The translations under genes and the position numbers were made by a program. Of a stretch of 64,000 nucleotides of DNA, positions 61,092 through 64,000 are shown in pieces; the stretch's first letter is position 1, and every line of letters begins with the position of its first letter. The notes below the pieces were generated by a model. It had not been told where the DNA came from. It was given only the letters and a program-made list of their open reading frames with translations, and ran no database searches. The stretch is from Neptuniibacter sp. CAU 1671 (lineage in GTDB: Bacteria > Pseudomonadota > Gammaproteobacteria > Pseudomonadales > Balneatricaceae), in the NCBI RefSeq assembly GCF_029222905.1, contig NZ_JARHUE010000004.1, forward strand, positions 1-64,000, read 5' to 3'.

Positions 61092-63275
61092 ATGTTCAGT
61101 GCAAGCTCGGTAATTCTGATTGTCGCCCTCTATATGGGCATTTTGTTTCTGATTGCCCAACGGGTTGAAAAACGCATCAGCCTGCGCGGCGCCCCAAGCC
61201 AGGGTTCACAAGCCCTGATGTATGGCCTTTCACTTGCCGTATACCATACATCATGGACCTTTTACGGCAGTGTGGGTTTCGCTGCAACCTCAGGTCTGCT
61301 GTTTTTGGGCATCTATGGCGGGGCTATTCTCGGCATTATGCTCTGGGGTGTGACACTGAAACGGATGGTGTATGCCAAAACCACATTCCGTATTACCAGC
61401 ATTGCTGACTTTATCTCAACCCGCTACAACCGCTCGCAGAAAATCGCCGCTCTGGTCACCCTGATCTGCCTGCTCGGCATTGCACCCTATATTTCCCTGC
61501 AATTAAAAGCAGTTATCAGTTCGGTTGATCTGATTACTCACAGCACAAACCGGTCGTTGGAAAATGAGATGACCGGCATGCTGGTAGCGCTGTTTATGGC
61601 CATCTTCACCATCGCCTTTGGTGTCAGGCGCATTGATCCCACTGAACGACACCCCGGAGTGATGGCCGTATTGGTGGCTGAGTGTCTGGTTAAACTGATC
61701 GCTTTTATGATGGTGGGCTGGTTTGCCACCTACCATCTGTTTGATGGTTTCGGCGATATTTTCAGTCGGCTGGAAGACCGTGGCCTGTCTCATGTATACA
61801 GTTTCAATGCCGTTGAAAACAGTGGATATATGTGGGTAACACTGTTGCTGCTGAGTTTTGCCGCTATACAGAATCTGCCCAGGCAGTTCCATGTTGCCGT
61901 GGTGGAAAACTCTAATCCCAAGCATGTCAGAACAGCCATGTGGATATTGCCGCTCTACATGATCCTGATGAACCTGTTTGTAGTTCCGATTGCTGCCGCA
62001 GGACTGTTACAAGGGCTCCCCATCACCTCAGCGGATTATTTTGTCCTGCTGCTGCCTCAGCAGTCAGGTGAGCAGTTTCTCACCCTGCTGGCCTTTATTG
62101 GTGGTTTTTCTGCTGCAACCGGCATGATCATTATCACCACCATGACCCTCTCAACCATGGCATCCAACCATCTGGTGATGCCGTTAATTGATTCCGTTAA
62201 GGGCCTCAGGTTTATGCACCGCTATCTGCTGCAGATTCGCTGGGGGCTGGTCCTCGCAATTCTGTTTGGCAGCCTCTGGTTTGCAGAAGCGTTTTCAGAT
62301 TCCTACATTCTGGTGGCGATTGGTCTGATCTCCTTTGTTGCAGTGCTGCAGTTCACCCCCGCCCTGTTTGGTGGCTTGTTCTGGAAACGCGGCAACAGTG
62401 CCGGTGCACTGATGGGTCTGATGGCAGGGTTCATTGTCTGGAGTTATACCCTGCTGCTGCCCGCGTTTATCCAGCATGGCTGGTTTGATCAGACCCTGCT
62501 CACGCAGGGTCCCTGGCAGATTGACGCGCTCAGGCCAGAAGCATTGTTTGGTATTGAAGGGCTACACCCGATAACCCACGCCGTGTTGTGGTCGATGGTG
62601 TTCAACCTGGGCTGTTATCTGGTCGGCTCTCTGCTGTACTCACCTAACAAAGCCGAACGCACCCTGACCTGCGAATTTATGGCTGCCATGCGAGTTTTGG
62701 TCAATCAGCGGGCACGCCCTACCGGTCTGAATGCCTATATTCTGCTGGAGCCTAAACTGGATGAAGCCATCCTGCTGCTGAGCGAATTCCACAGCGAGCA
62801 GAAAGCGCAGGACGAGGTGCAGCGGATTGCTGAAGATCTCCAGGTGGCGGATAAAACCCACATCAGCATCATTGAGCTGATGGAGTTCCATCGCATGCTG
62901 GAGCATATCCTGGCTGGATCAGTCGGCTCTGCCGGTGCGCATAATGCGATTGAAAAGAACATTCGCTATAACGAACGTGAGTCCGCCGACCTCAAAGCCC
63001 TGTACAGCCATATCATCAGTGAGCTGAATACCGGCTCTGCAATCGAAAAGGTGGCTGAGGATGACAGTCCAACCTCTTTCAATATCATTGAAGATCTGCA
63101 AAACCAGATCGATCGACTTGAGATTCAGGTGAAAGAACAGTCCAAAACCATTGAATCTCTGGAAGGCAAACTGGAACAACGTAACGAAGCACTGTTTAAA
63201 AGCCGCCTGGAGGTCCAGAGGGCCCAACAGGAAGTGCATGAACTGCGCATCGAGCTCAGTAAAAACCTGAATTGA
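61092..63275 (+). CDS. SLC5/CbrA-like membrane protein lacking the kinase domain
   Basis: A 727-residue protein. Residues 1 to about 525 form a sodium/solute-symporter (SLC5) domain with about 12-13 helices, as in CbrA-type sensor proteins (GLSLAVYHTSWTFYGSVGFA, RITSIADFISTRYNRS). A STAC-like region follows, then a coiled coil (about 670-720, LQNQIDRLEIQVKEQSKTIESLEGKLEQRNEAL) that ends in a stop codon and terminator where CbrA continues into PAS and histidine-kinase domains. The ATG at 61092 is preferred; the frame is open from 60813, but that overlaps pxpA. It may be a transporter or a sensor half with a separate kinase. Confidence 0.82.
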   Translation: MFSASSVILIVALYMGILFLIAQRVEKRISLRGAPSQGSQALMYGLSLAVYHTSWTFYGSVGFAATSGLLFLGIYGGAILGIMLWGVTLKRMVYAKTTFRITSIADFISTRYNRSQKIAALVTLICLLGIAPYISLQLKAVISSVDLITHSTNRSLENEMTGMLVALFMAIFTIAFGVRRIDPTERHPGVMAVLVAECLVKLIAFMMVGWFATYHLFDGFGDIFSRLEDRGLSHVYSFNAVENSGYMWVTLLLLSFAAIQNLPRQFHVAVVENSNPKHVRTAMWILPLYMILMNLFVVPIAAAGLLQGLPITSADYFVLLLPQQSGEQFLTLLAFIGGFSAATGMIIITTMTLSTMASNHLVMPLIDSVKGLRFMHRYLLQIRWGLVLAILFGSLWFAEAFSDSYILVAIGLISFVAVLQFTPALFGGLFWKRGNSAGALMGLMAGFIVWSYTLLLPAFIQHGWFDQTLLTQGPWQIDALRPEALFGIEGLHPITHAVLWSMVFNLGCYLVGSLLYSPNKAERTLTCEFMAAMRVLVNQRARPTGLNAYILLEPKLDEAILLLSEFHSEQKAQDEVQRIAEDLQVADKTHISIIELMEFHRMLEHILAGSVGSAGAHNAIEKNIRYNERESADLKALYSHIISELNTGSAIEKVAEDDSPTSFNIIEDLQNQIDRLEIQVKEQSKTIESLEGKLEQRNEALFKSRLEVQRAQQEVHELRIELSKNLN

Positions 63276-63282
63276 AGCCAAT

Positions 63283-63310
63283 AAAAAAGCCCCGTTCGGG
63301 GCTTTTTTTA
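63283..63310. terminator. Bidirectional terminator
   Basis: AAAAAAGCCCCG-tt-CGGGGCTTTTTTT between the convergent SLC5-like and MscS genes. Confidence 0.85.
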
Positions 63311-63318
63311 TTTCAGTT

Positions 63319-64000
63319 TTATTCCGCTGGTTGTTCAGTCTTGTGTAAGTGAACATCCATTTGCGGGAATGGGATCGCAATACCTTCCTGATCAAAACGC
63401 AGTTTCACCTGTTCAGTGATATCCCAGAGGACCGCCCAGTAATCGCCGGATTTCACCCAGGGACGAACCACGAAATTCACACTATTGTCAGCCAGCTCGG
63501 ACACTGCAATCACCGGTTCAGGATCCGGCAGGATACGTTCATCTGCAGCAATGATCTCATTCAGCACCTCTTTAGCTCGACGCAGATCGCTGTCATAGCC
63601 AATTCCAAACACCATATCTATACGACGGGTGCCTTTGCTGGAGTAGTTGATAATGACACCACTGTAGATACCACCGTTGGGCACGATCACCTGACGGTTA
63701 TCGCCGGTTCGCATCTCGGTATTGAAGATATGAATCTTTTCAACAACACCAGCAACACCACCCGCTTCTACAAAATCCCCCTCCCGGAAGGGTTTGAACA
63801 CAATCAGCATCACGCCGGCCGCGAAATTCTTCAGCGAGTCCTGCAATGCCAGACCTACCGCCAAGCCGGCGGCACCCACCAGAGCGATCAGAGAGGTAGT
63901 ATCGACACCCAGCTGATTCAGTGACGCCACCACAATTATCAGCAGCAACAGTATCGAACAGATGGAACTGACAAAATGGATCAGCATATCTTCCATCTTG
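63319..64000 (-). CDS. MscS-type small-conductance mechanosensitive channel, 5' end outside window
   Basis: At least 225 residues of a small MscS channel. The pore helix TSLIALVGAAGLAVGLALQDSLKNFAAGVMLIVFKPF is complete, followed by the beta domain (GDFVEAGGVAGVVEKIHIFNTEMRTGDNRQVIVPNGGIYSGVIINYS) and the C-terminal vestibule. Compared with the family the first one or two helices are missing, and the reading frame continues off the window end, so 63996 is an internal Met rather than the start. Confidence 0.92.
   Translation of the reverse strand, partial: KMEDMLIHFVSSICSILLLLIIVVASLNQLGVDTTSLIALVGAAGLAVGLALQDSLKNFAAGVMLIVFKPFREGDFVEAGGVAGVVEKIHIFNTEMRTGDNRQVIVPNGGIYSGVIINYSSKGTRRIDMVFGIGYDSDLRRAKEVLNEIIAADERILPDPEPVIAVSELADNSVNFVVRPWVKSGDYWAVLWDITEQVKLRFDQEGIAIPFPQMDVHLHKTEQPAE

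Noticed and set aside
1-64000. CRISPR array, prophage or integron
   Set aside because: No regularly spaced repeats, phage structural genes or integrase were seen; the only mobile DNA is the IS3-family end.

Overview
The window looks like the chromosome of a marine gammaproteobacterium of the Oceanospirillales type. Supporting signs are moderate GC, an AcoR-like sigma-54 activator, TctABC transport, short PutA, HrpA, PpnN, bactofilin next to an M23 peptidase, MlaA, and a gltX gene followed by tRNA-Ala. No species can be named from the sequence alone.

Bases 1-26,602 form a catabolic island bounded on the left by the end of an IS3-family element (1-123) that has landed in the 3' end of an AraC regulator gene. 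The island holds: a Baeyer-Villiger-type monooxygenase with a MetX-like alpha/beta hydrolase; two PQQ alcohol dehydrogenases, each with its own cytochrome c; a MxaJ/XoxJ-like periplasmic binding protein after the second dehydrogenase; a complete stand-alone pqqA too short for ordinary gene callers; an exported VOC protein; a HupE/UreJ-type membrane protein; an exported beta-propeller protein; a porin; an SGNH hydrolase; and a seven-gene operon. That operon encodes the E1alpha and E1beta subunits of a 2-oxo-acid/acetoin-type dehydrogenase, a free lipoyl domain, a free E2 catalytic domain, a lipoate ligase, a Tat-exported small dehydrogenase subunit and a GMC flavoprotein.

Reading the spacers by eye, I find a -24/-12 sigma-54 promoter in front of almost every transcription unit of the island. 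Seven are good (1141, 8537, 14107, 14327, 17620, 18013, 26587) and three are weaker (4287, 4919, 14661). A recurring ACACTCTGT / GAAACAGA-type element lies 50-230 bp upstream of most of them. The AcoR-like activator at 8710-10746 is the obvious candidate to bind these elements, so the island reads as one regulon. A plausible working model is periplasmic oxidation of an alcohol or diol by quinoproteins and the GMC enzyme, followed by cytoplasmic cleavage of the resulting hydroxyketone or oxoacid to acyl-CoA, with ketone side products handled by the monooxygenase and hydrolase. The substrate cannot be read from the sequence.

Bases 26,731-32,457 carry a CitA/CitB-type two-component system divergent from tctCBA. 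Bases 32,579-47,077 are mostly housekeeping: tRNA-Ala(GGC), gltX, dgkA, dusA, transaldolase, a STAS/RsbU-like pair, mlaA, a second porin, hrpA and an OmpR/BaeS-type two-component pair. Bases 47,074-64,000 hold an atypical acyl-CoA ligase, a YafJ-like amidotransferase, bactofilin and M23 peptidase, an AIM24 protein, putA, ppnN, a PhoH/PIN protein, yidD, pxpABC (5-oxoprolinase), an SLC5-type membrane protein that ends in a coiled coil where CbrA-like proteins carry a kinase, and a MscS channel cut by the window end.
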